In this document: one piece after another, positions 57,602 through 64,000 of the stretch
Layout: every line of letters starts with the position of its first letter
Numbering within the stretch: position 1 is the stretch's first letter
Virus record (IMG/VR): IMGVR_UViG_3300032282_006516
Location: 1 to 64,000 of that record
DNA from: a virus
Direction: 5' to 3' (one strand)
Length of the DNA stretch: 64,000 bases
Notes under the pieces: generated by a model
What the model saw: the letters and a program-made list of their open reading frames with translations, nothing else
Database searches by the model: none
Told to the model about the DNA's origin: nothing
Program-made: the position numbers and the translations under genes

Positions 57602-59443
57602 TTAGCTCGTTGCCGCCGGAAGAAGTTTTCCAGCCGAAGGCGAGGGAAGTTCACGTACTTGAATTTGAGGCTCTGGAATAAGGGTTTCAGCCGAATGCGC
57701 AGGAAGTTTCGGCGCTTGAGCTTTCGGCATGCCCTTAAACAGAGGTTCTCCTGAAACGCCACGACGAACCATGTTCACGCCAGACTGCGCGGTATTACCA
57801 ACCGCCTTTCGGAATGTCTGTCCAGCGTACATGCGACCCCCGATTCCGCCCGCGGCACCACCAAGCGCGGCTCCCGCAAGTCCGCCCTTCAGCGCACCAG
57901 AAAAACCATGCCCGGACTCTGCGCTTGCCGCTCCTCCAGCCGCACCGACGGCCGCACCACCGAGCGCGCCAGCCGTACCGGGGTTCTTCATCGCCCACGC
58001 ACCGAAACGCTGAAGTCCCTTGGTGACATCCACTGAGCCAAGTGCCTTCTTCTCCATCTGCGCACGCAGGGCCGCATGCTCTGCCATCGCCTGCTTAATC
58101 AAGCGCGCCGACCCCGTAACAATCTTTCCGAGCGAAGGGTCGCCTTGGTTGATAAGCTGCCCCCGCCAGTTCCTTTGAGCCGGCTGGTACAGCATGGCTT
58201 CGTTCGCGGCTGGGTCAAAAACCGGTGTTCGATGCGACATGCCATACTCCAGGTCAATCGGCGCTGCCGACCCCGGTGTATGCCCAAATGACGCCGGCGT
58301 TGCTGGCTCTTGCAGCGGTGCGCTAAATCGAGATTTTGTGGGTGACGGCGCATGCTCTGGGTCCACCAACATGTTGTGGACATCCACCAGATTCTTCTGG
58401 TTCTCCTTTGCCTCACGCACCTGCTCTGGCGTCAGCACGGCAGGACGAGGCGCAGGAGCGGCAGGAGCGGGGTGAGGTGCAGCGACGCCACCGGCAGGCG
58501 GCGCGGGTGCGCGCCCGACAGGCGCCGCCGGCACACCCGTTACCGATTGATGCTGAAGGTTTTTCAGGTCGGAAAGGCTCTCATCAATCACGCCCTTTGC
58601 CGCCGCACTGTTTGTGAGGTGCTGACTCATGCCGCCCGCGAGTCCACCGACGGCGGCGCCACCCAGACCCCCCTTCACTGCCCCCGAGAGACGATTCCCC
58701 GGACCTCCGGCCACCGCGCCGCCGACGGCACCCGCCGCACCGCCCACCAACGCGCCTGCGGCGGCACGATTCTTCATCGCCCATCCGCCAAAGTTTTTCA
58801 ACGCATCCGCTGCGGGCACCCCGCCCAAGGCAGTTTTCGCCATCATCGTGCCGGCCTGCGTCCCGTACGACGTCAGCGCCTGAACGTGGGCCGCTTTCTG
58901 CATGTCCTGCCGCGCCAGCATCCGACCGAAGTTGTCCGCAAACGCCACCTTTGCGACACCGCCGCCAAGCCCCTGCGCAGCATCTTGCGCTCCTTCAGCG
59001 GGCACCGGACCCGGAGCCCCCGCACCCTGGGCGGGCATGTCGGGCGCCTCGGGCATCGCAGGGGGCGCACCTTGCATTTTTGCAAGTTCAAGCTCCAACA
59101 TGCGCTTCTTGAGCTGGATCTTGCTGCGAAGCTCCCAAGGGTCCCCCGCCGCACGCTGCTCTTCGCGGCGCTGCTGGTCGAGGATGTCGGCCTGAAGCTC
59201 TTCCTGCTCCAGTCCGAGAGCCTGCTCAAAAAGCGGCGTACCCCGGAACCGCTCCAGGAACACCGAACCGCTCTCTTCCGGGTAGGCGAGCTTGAGGTGC
59301 CCGTACAAAGTCTCCACCGGAGTACCGCTCGCCAGAGCGCGCAGCTCATTTTCCGGAAGGCCGCTAAGAAGCGACGTCAGCTCGGCCTGTCCTTGCTTGG
59401 CCAACTCCGCGGTGTATGCGACTTTGAGGAATTCGTTGAGCAT
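57602..59443 (-). CDS. Internal virion protein with duplicated glycine-zipper module
   Basis: 613 residues. N-terminus MLNEFLKVAYTAELAKQG is tag-like. A module of about 75 residues occurs twice (near 205-280 and 475-550): KALG..., FG.WAMKN...AGALGGAAVGA, then SGALKGGL.GAA.GG. Such glycine zippers form membrane-active helices. Pro/Ala linkers and a Gln/Glu coiled coil lie between. Probably an ejection protein that helps DNA cross membranes. Confidence 0.65.
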   Translation of the reverse strand: MLNEFLKVAYTAELAKQGQAELTSLLSGLPENELRALASGTPVETLYGHLKLAYPEESGSVFLERFRGTPLFEQALGLEQEELQADILDQQRREEQRAAGDPWELRSKIQLKKRMLELELAKMQGAPPAMPEAPDMPAQGAGAPGPVPAEGAQDAAQGLGGGVAKVAFADNFGRMLARQDMQKAAHVQALTSYGTQAGTMMAKTALGGVPAADALKNFGGWAMKNRAAAGALVGGAAGAVGGAVAGGPGNRLSGAVKGGLGGAAVGGLAGGMSQHLTNSAAAKGVIDESLSDLKNLQHQSVTGVPAAPVGRAPAPPAGGVAAPHPAPAAPAPRPAVLTPEQVREAKENQKNLVDVHNMLVDPEHAPSPTKSRFSAPLQEPATPASFGHTPGSAAPIDLEYGMSHRTPVFDPAANEAMLYQPAQRNWRGQLINQGDPSLGKIVTGSARLIKQAMAEHAALRAQMEKKALGSVDVTKGLQRFGAWAMKNPGTAGALGGAAVGAAGGAASAESGHGFSGALKGGLAGAALGGAAGGIGGRMYAGQTFRKAVGNTAQSGVNMVRRGVSGEPLFKGMPKAQAPKLPAHSAETLIPEPQIQVRELPSPSAGKLLPAATS

Positions 59444-61629
59444 CAGCCTGCCCTCTTGCTGAGAATGTCCTTGAGATTGCGAGCAATCGAACCGACGTGC
59501 TCACCTGACCGTTTCAGCGACCCCACAACTTGCGGGCCATTTGACGCACCAAGCAGCGCACCGCCGAGAGCCCCCATCCCTGCCGATACGCCGGGGTGTT
59601 CGTTCGCGAACTCACCCATCGTCAGTCGTGCACGCGACTGCGCGAGGTTAAGCGCATCGCGATAACCTCGGTCCGGCTTCGCCTCCAGCTCTTGGACCTT
59701 TTGCCGAAGCGGGTCGTAATCCGCACGAGATTCTAGGTAGCCGAGACCCCCACCCATGGCTGCACCAGCAGCGGCATGCGGAAGAACTGAAACGGCTTTT
59801 CCAGCCTGCATGGTGAGGTAGTTTTTGAGGGACGCCTGCTTACCGGCGACGCCAAAAGGGAGGAAGTGCGACAAGACCTCCTTGCCCGGCGTCTGCCCCT
59901 GCTGGTCCTTCTGGTTCATCGACGTCGCCGGATTCGCGTTCGCGAACATCGGTTCCGTGCCCGCAGCCGGTGCGTTGTTCTGGTCCTCTCCCATCGGGGC
60001 AACCGAGTTCGGTGCCGCACCGGGGCTCGCCGCCTGACCCGCAGGTCCCGAAGTCGGCTCGGGCGCACTGCTCGGCGCCGCAGCCTGGCTCGCCGCTTGG
60101 GCCGCGGCATCCATGCCCGTCAACGACGGAGGCTCTTGCGATGCCGCCTGAAGCAGCGTCCCACGAAGCTGCTGGTACGCCATGCGCATCGCAGCAGCGG
60201 CTTGCTGCTGCTGGAGAATCTGGTCTTGCGCTGCCATGGCTTTTTGCGTCGACGAGGCGACCTGCGCTTGGTACGCCGCCGTCTGCTGCTCGTTCAGCGC
60301 CTGTTGTTGCTGCGCCTGCTGAACTTGCTGCTGAAGCTGCTGTGCCTCTTGCTGCTGTTGCTCCTGAGCCTGCTGCGCCTGCTGGAGCTTCTGGCGGAGG
60401 AAGTCGATGTGATTGTTCTCCGCACCCTGCTGCGCCTGTTGCTGGAGGGCGAGGTACTGCTGAACCTCCGGGGCAAGCATGGGCTCAATCGGCGCGCCCG
60501 GCATGGGCTGCGGAGCCGCTTCCTGCTCCGGCTGCATGCCCATCTCGTCCAGAGCAAACTTGAACGCCGATGCCGCCTTTTGATATGCCGCCGCCGTCTT
60601 CCATTCCTCCGGCAGCGCGCCCGTTTGGTTAAAGTGGATAACACTCGGCGTAGACTGCTGCGCGTCTATATGGGCCGCAATGCCACGCGCAGCGCGTTCA
60701 CGCGCCAAAACACGGGCATGCTCCTGCGCGTATCGCTTACCCCCACGCACAGCACCACCCAGAGTGCCCAAAGTGGCGCCAGCTAGAGCACCACCAAAGG
60801 CTCCGTGACTGAGTGGCTTTTTCGCAAGATGTGCTAACAAGCTACCGCCGGCAGCGCCGCCCAAAGCACCAAGCAGTTGTCCGCCCCGCACGTTTTGACG
60901 GTACGTAGGGACTGCTTCTCTGTTTGCCGCTTGATGCGCCGCTACTTCGTTTGGGCTAACTACGTGCATCAGGAAGGCATTCCTGCGTGCGATGTCGCGG
61001 TCTAGTGGTTGACCGTTGTGCATCGTCGCGTAGGAATCCACCAACTGACGTAGCTGGTCATTCGCAGTCTTCTCGTGCCGATGACGGTCCATCGACCCGC
61101 CCACTTCACGGCCCGCCTTGCCACCCATGTGCTGACCGAGCCAAGCACCACCCAACGTCGCCATCGGGTTGCCCTTACCGTAGTGGTGCATGAGCGCTGC
61201 GCCGGCAGCGGCCCCAGCTCCACGCCCAGCCAGCTCACCGTGCCGCTCGCTGCGATGCGCGTGCTCTTTCGCGAACTCCGCACTGAGCGAAGCACGAGCG
61301 CGTTCGTGCCCCGTCTCTTCCGGCGACTTGGACGCCGCCGTTTTTGCAGGGGGCACAGCGTGCTGCCCTTGAGCAGCGGGAGGAAGGGACACAGGGGGCG
61401 CGGCCTGCATGTTCTGACCCTGCGCCGTAGGCGGCAGTGTCATGGGCGCGCCCATTCCCATCGCCTCGGCCTGCTTCAGCAGGGCGTACTGCTCCTGCAC
61501 GGAGAGTGACTCAAACGCCGCGTCTAGGTCCGCAACGGTGGCTTGCTTCTCCACACCGCGAACCTGGATGAAGAACGCAGCGGCCTCGGCTTGAGGGATG
61601 CCCTTGAGCAAAAAGTCGTCGAAGTTCAT
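59443..61629 (-). CDS. Large internal virion protein with Gln-rich coiled coil and glycine zippers
   Basis: 728 residues, TGATG coupled to the next. Glycine-zipper helices near 130-175, 245-290 and 640-660; a Gln-rich coiled coil near 400-450 (LQQAQQAQEQQQQEAQQLQQQ). The start (MNFDDFLLKGI) is related to the tag idea only weakly. Looks like a partner of the preceding gene in DNA injection. Confidence 0.65.
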   Translation of the reverse strand: MNFDDFLLKGIPQAEAAAFFIQVRGVEKQATVADLDAAFESLSVQEQYALLKQAEAMGMGAPMTLPPTAQGQNMQAAPPVSLPPAAQGQHAVPPAKTAASKSPEETGHERARASLSAEFAKEHAHRSERHGELAGRGAGAAAGAALMHHYGKGNPMATLGGAWLGQHMGGKAGREVGGSMDRHRHEKTANDQLRQLVDSYATMHNGQPLDRDIARRNAFLMHVVSPNEVAAHQAANREAVPTYRQNVRGGQLLGALGGAAGGSLLAHLAKKPLSHGAFGGALAGATLGTLGGAVRGGKRYAQEHARVLARERAARGIAAHIDAQQSTPSVIHFNQTGALPEEWKTAAAYQKAASAFKFALDEMGMQPEQEAAPQPMPGAPIEPMLAPEVQQYLALQQQAQQGAENNHIDFLRQKLQQAQQAQEQQQQEAQQLQQQVQQAQQQQALNEQQTAAYQAQVASSTQKAMAAQDQILQQQQAAAAMRMAYQQLRGTLLQAASQEPPSLTGMDAAAQAASQAAAPSSAPEPTSGPAGQAASPGAAPNSVAPMGEDQNNAPAAGTEPMFANANPATSMNQKDQQGQTPGKEVLSHFLPFGVAGKQASLKNYLTMQAGKAVSVLPHAAAGAAMGGGLGYLESRADYDPLRQKVQELEAKPDRGYRDALNLAQSRARLTMGEFANEHPGVSAGMGALGGALLGASNGPQVVGSLKRSGEHVGSIARNLKDILSKRAG

Positions 61630-61633
61630 CCCA

Positions 61634-62155
61634 TCACTCCCAGGTGTAGACGTTGTGCATGTTGTCGTTGCCGCTGTACGACCACGTCCAACACGGCGCG
61701 GTGTTGTTCACCGCCGAGGGCTTGTAGAGCTTTCCGACCGTGTCGCGGTCGTCATCAAACCCGAGCAGGCTGTTCGACGTGCCACTCTTCTCAACCGTCA
61801 CGCCGCTGCTCGGGGTAGCCTCAATGAGAACCAGACGCTGCTCCGCGTCCAGAAGGGCCAAGACAGAGGGCACTGCCGCCTCAATCTGTGCCTTGATGTC
61901 CTTGAAGAGCAGCGTGTATGGGTCTGGGTTGGTGCCCGGCGGCGTGGCGCTCGCTGCAACCCCAAACGTAACCGTGGCCACGACCGGCGACGTGAACTTA
62001 AGGGTGCGCCCCACCAGCCCGTTGATACCGGCGGTGAGATTTGCCGGCGTACCGCCGCCCTGCGCGCGGTTCACGCTTCCGCCCGTAACGCCCCCGTTGA
62101 GGAACGCGGTCACGTCTTCGATGCGACGGAATTTGTAGAGACGATTGACGGCCAT
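61634..62155 (-). CDS. Virion structural protein
   Basis: 173 residues, beta-rich (TLKFTSPVVATVTFGVAA, ATPSSGVTVEKSGTSNSLLGFDDD). Could be a head-decoration or adaptor. AGAGGG before ATG. Unknown. Confidence 0.55.
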   Translation of the reverse strand: MAVNRLYKFRRIEDVTAFLNGGVTGGSVNRAQGGGTPANLTAGINGLVGRTLKFTSPVVATVTFGVAASATPPGTNPDPYTLLFKDIKAQIEAAVPSVLALLDAEQRLVLIEATPSSGVTVEKSGTSNSLLGFDDDRDTVGKLYKPSAVNNTAPCWTWSYSGNDNMHNVYTWE

Positions 62156-62206
62156 TAGCCCTCTCCAGGTTCTTCTGAGACGAAAGAACGAGGCAACTCG
62201 TGCCTT

Positions 62207-62704
62207 TTAGTAGGCGGCGTACGTAGCGTTGACCGCCCAGAGTTCCGAGTGAACTCCGCTGTTGCTCGGACCAAGAATGCCTTGGATGTTGATGGCGACC
62301 TTCACCCGTTGCTTCATCTGGTCCGTGAACGCTTTGTAGTACTGGAGCCAGTTCATGAGCATCGGCGTCTTGTCGTTGACGCCGACGTTGATGCCGCCGT
62401 TTGAGTAGTTGATGTGGTTTCGCGTCTGCAGCAGGCCCACGGACTCGATGAGCGAGATGGTCGTCATCCGTAGTAGCAGCGCGTGCTGGTTCAACTGCAG
62501 CAAGTCTTCAAGACCAAGCGCGGTGAAGTGCGGCGTACCGTTGAAGTCGGCGAGCGCATCGTACACCGCCCACGCAATCTGCCGGTCGCTCGACTCTTCG
62601 CCCGAAACAATCCGGTTCAGCTCAGGGAAATCCCGATGATAGAGACGTACCATCTGGACAAAGTCCCGAAAGGTCGGACTCATCGTCGGGATTCCCTGCA
62701 GCAT
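62207..62704 (-). CDS. Virion/head-neck adaptor-type protein
   Basis: 165 residues. Helical (TFRDFVQMVRLYHRDFPELNRIVSGEESSDRQIAWAVYDALADFN), with a GTPHFTALGLEDLLQ segment; the pattern (W-A-x-x-D-A-L-x-D-x-N) is familiar from neck/head-completion proteins of large phages. Located next to the putative capsid gene. Confidence 0.6.
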   Translation of the reverse strand: MLQGIPTMSPTFRDFVQMVRLYHRDFPELNRIVSGEESSDRQIAWAVYDALADFNGTPHFTALGLEDLLQLNQHALLLRMTTISLIESVGLLQTRNHINYSNGGINVGVNDKTPMLMNWLQYYKAFTDQMKQRVKVAINIQGILGPSNSGVHSELWAVNATYAAY

Positions 62705-62707
62705 GAA

Positions 62708-62986
62708 TCAGCCGCCCTTCTTCTTCGACGGCGCAGCAGGAGCAGGAGCGCTTTGCGCCCGATCCTTCTGAAGCACGTACGAAGCCGGGGGCTGGTCACC
62801 GAGCGCCAGCGCACCCACCGAAACGAGCTGCTGAAGACCCGGGCGCAGCGCGCGAATCTGCTCCTCGCTGACTTCCTGGCTCGCGCCCGGCGCCAGAAGA
62901 AACGAACCCACCGCGATGGTGTGATTGCTGAGGCCGCGCTGCGCGAGCGCCGGCGTCTCCATATCCGTAAGGTTGAAAACCTTCAT
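62708..62986 (-). CDS. Small virion protein
   Basis: 92 residues; beta start (MKVFNLTDMETPALAQRGLSNHTIAVGSFLLAPG) and Ala/Pro/Lys tail (APAPAAPSKKKGG). Possibly a head decoration protein. ATGA coupling to the next gene. Confidence 0.6.
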   Translation of the reverse strand: MKVFNLTDMETPALAQRGLSNHTIAVGSFLLAPGASQEVSEEQIRALRPGLQQLVSVGALALGDQPPASYVLQKDRAQSAPAPAAPSKKKGG

Positions 62987-63570
62987 CGACGATTCCTCCT
63001 ACCCGAGCGGAAATCCTTACCCGAGGATACTGCGTCCGACGTCATAGGAGCAGAGGGGTCTGCGGAGTTTTGTGCTGCTTCAAGAGCCGCATCAAGTTCT
63101 GCATCCGCGTCCGGCGCCGCCGACGTCGCGACTTCTTCACCGTACTCCAGCGCCGCCTGCGCCAGAAGTGCGGGGCGCTGTCCGGGCGCCATCGTTTGCG
63201 GCATGACACCGTCGTCACCCGCGTAGGGCGGGATGTACTGACCGACCTGCACGTCGTCTGCGACCGAGTCCAAACGCGGACGAGGAAGCGGGGGAATCGG
63301 AGCACCGGGCAGTGCCTCGAACGTATCGAGGTTCACAAGACGGCCGTCTACCGTGCGCACTTCCAAAATGTGCTGCGCGGCCTTCTGTCGAATCTCTTCG
63401 AGGTTCTGCTTCAGCATGTCTTCGCTGATGAGCAGCCGGCGTTCCGGAACCAGGCGCAGCGTACCGTTGACCAGGTAGTGCTTCCGCGCCATGTGCTCCG
63501 GAAGACCTGCGCGGTGAAAGCGGAAATCCTTCTTCCGCACCACGCTGTGCAATGCGTAGTGAACAGTCAT
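62983..63570 (-). CDS. Hypothetical virion protein
   Basis: 195 residues from ATG 63570 with a GGAGG site; a start 15 codons earlier is less likely. Begins with a beta domain (MTVHYALHSVVRKKDFRFHR), has a helical segment (DMLKQNLEEIRQKAAQHILEV), an acidic Ala-rich region (DADAELDAALEAAQN) and a basic end (RSGRRNRR). Position next to the capsid suggests a scaffold or maturation partner. Confidence 0.55.
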   Translation of the reverse strand: MTVHYALHSVVRKKDFRFHRAGLPEHMARKHYLVNGTLRLVPERRLLISEDMLKQNLEEIRQKAAQHILEVRTVDGRLVNLDTFEALPGAPIPPLPRPRLDSVADDVQVGQYIPPYAGDDGVMPQTMAPGQRPALLAQAALEYGEEVATSAAPDADAELDAALEAAQNSADPSAPMTSDAVSSGKDFRSGRRNRR

Positions 63571-63652
63571 TACAAATCCTCCAAACGCCACGGGCGCCGG
63601 CACCTTTACCGGCACCGACGCCCGTTAGCCTCGCAGATGCGAGAGCGTGTGG

Positions 63653-64000
63653 CTAGTACTGCTGGACGTTCGGGAACTTCAGGCCGGCGTCGACCTTGTT
63701 GTTCGGAGCGCCGAGCGCGTCCTCGGAGACCGGGACGAAGTTCGAGATGAGCGCGTCCGCGTTCGTCGTCGGGTTCGCGTCCGCCGAGTACAGCTCCAGC
63801 TTACGCACCGCGGCGATGTTGATGATCGCCATCGCGATGTCTTCCCAAGCCTGGAAGGTGATGACGTTCGCGATCTTGTCGATGTAGAACTTGGTGTTGT
63901 TCAGGACGTAGAACTTCCCGAAGAACTCCGGCTTGGTGAAGCAGTACACGTTGCCCGGACGGAGGATGTCCGACTTCACGGTACGGATGTACGAACGCCC
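63653..64000 (-). CDS. C-terminal part of a structural protein, major capsid protein candidate (partial)
   Basis: The frame runs off the window; 115 residues visible, the last reading RSYIRTVKSDILRPGNVYCFTKPEFFGKFYVL and TFQAWEDIAMAIINIAAVRKLELYSAD, ending PNVQQY. The gene order (head before neck before sheath) and beta-strand-rich text fit a capsid protein, but the N-terminal HK97 features are outside the window. Confidence 0.45.
   Translation of the reverse strand, partial: GRSYIRTVKSDILRPGNVYCFTKPEFFGKFYVLNNTKFYIDKIANVITFQAWEDIAMAIINIAAVRKLELYSADANPTTNADALISNFVPVSEDALGAPNNKVDAGLKFPNVQQY

Noticed and set aside
1-64000. CRISPR arrays, tRNA genes, transposons
   Set aside because: No regularly spaced repeats, no cloverleaf-like sequence with a T-loop, and no transposase or terminal repeats found by eye. 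tRNAscan-SE and an array finder would settle this.
1-64000. Stop-codon reassignment, as seen in some large phages
   Set aside because: TAA, TAG and TGA all end genes with tight overlaps (TGATG, ATGA, TAG before the frameshift), so the standard code is in use.

Overview
The window is part of the genome of a large tailed bacteriophage with a contractile tail (myovirus morphology). It is GC-rich, densely packed, uses the standard genetic code, and is typical of jumbo-class or metagenome-derived phages. I see no rRNA, tRNA, CRISPR array or insertion sequence. A contractile sheath, a tape measure, many virion proteins with glycine-zipper or coiled-coil segments, a phage sigma factor, a GroES-like co-chaperonin and nucleotide-metabolism enzymes support this reading. 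The host cannot be named from the sequence.

Most genes are on the minus strand and run from high to low coordinates in the usual virion order. A partial structural gene, possibly the major capsid protein, lies at 63.65-64.0 kb, followed by head/neck and internal (probably ejected) proteins at 56-63.6 kb. The contractile sheath is at 52.2-55.3 kb and a tube candidate at 51.2-52.0 kb. A nucleotide-metabolism block at 42-46 kb holds dNMP kinase and an intein-split dCMP deaminase. A lytic transglycosylase lies at 41.3-41.9 kb, and a tail-assembly-chaperone-like gene with a probable programmed -1 frameshift at 39.1-40.7 kb. Many small tightly overlapping genes, several zinc-ribbon-like and one GroES-like, fill 32.5-39.1 kb. 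The tape measure is at 23.6-27.3 kb and large baseplate/tail proteins at 18.4-23.1 kb. Then come virion-associated enzymes (permuted NlpC/P60-type hydrolase, poly-gamma-glutamate hydrolase, SNF2-type ATPase) at 10.2-18.3 kb, a sigma-70-like factor at 7.9-8.7 kb, and small regulatory or unknown genes with a pyrimidine-dimer glycosylase-like protein at the left end.

Three plus-strand islands interrupt this layout. The first (23.1 kb and 27.4-31.0 kb) holds small genes, several with their own promoter of one shared type (CAAnnnnnn-N9/10-GGAATAAGAAnAGTG) and most units ending in a hairpin followed by a recurring CTTAGCC tail; the phage sigma factor is a natural candidate to read these promoters. 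The second is a GNAT acetyltransferase at 32.2 kb. The third (46.3-49.4 kb) is a group of unknown genes.

Four observations stand out. (1) A dCMP deaminase is interrupted by an intein whose coding DNA carries, antisense and entirely inside it, a gene for a homing-endonuclease-like protein (two helix-turn-helix repeats plus a Vsr/EDxHD-like nuclease core). (2) An F-x-DEL-x-KIA peptide recurs near the N-terminus of otherwise unrelated, probably virion-carried proteins, including an SNF2 ATPase and a peptidase, and looks like a packaging or processing tag. (3) A G-GGA-AAT slippery heptamer joins a structural/chaperone gene to a start-less downstream frame. (4) A perfect 11-bp inverted repeat encloses an internal promoter and can hide a ribosome binding site in readthrough RNA, a logic known from phage T4 late genes.
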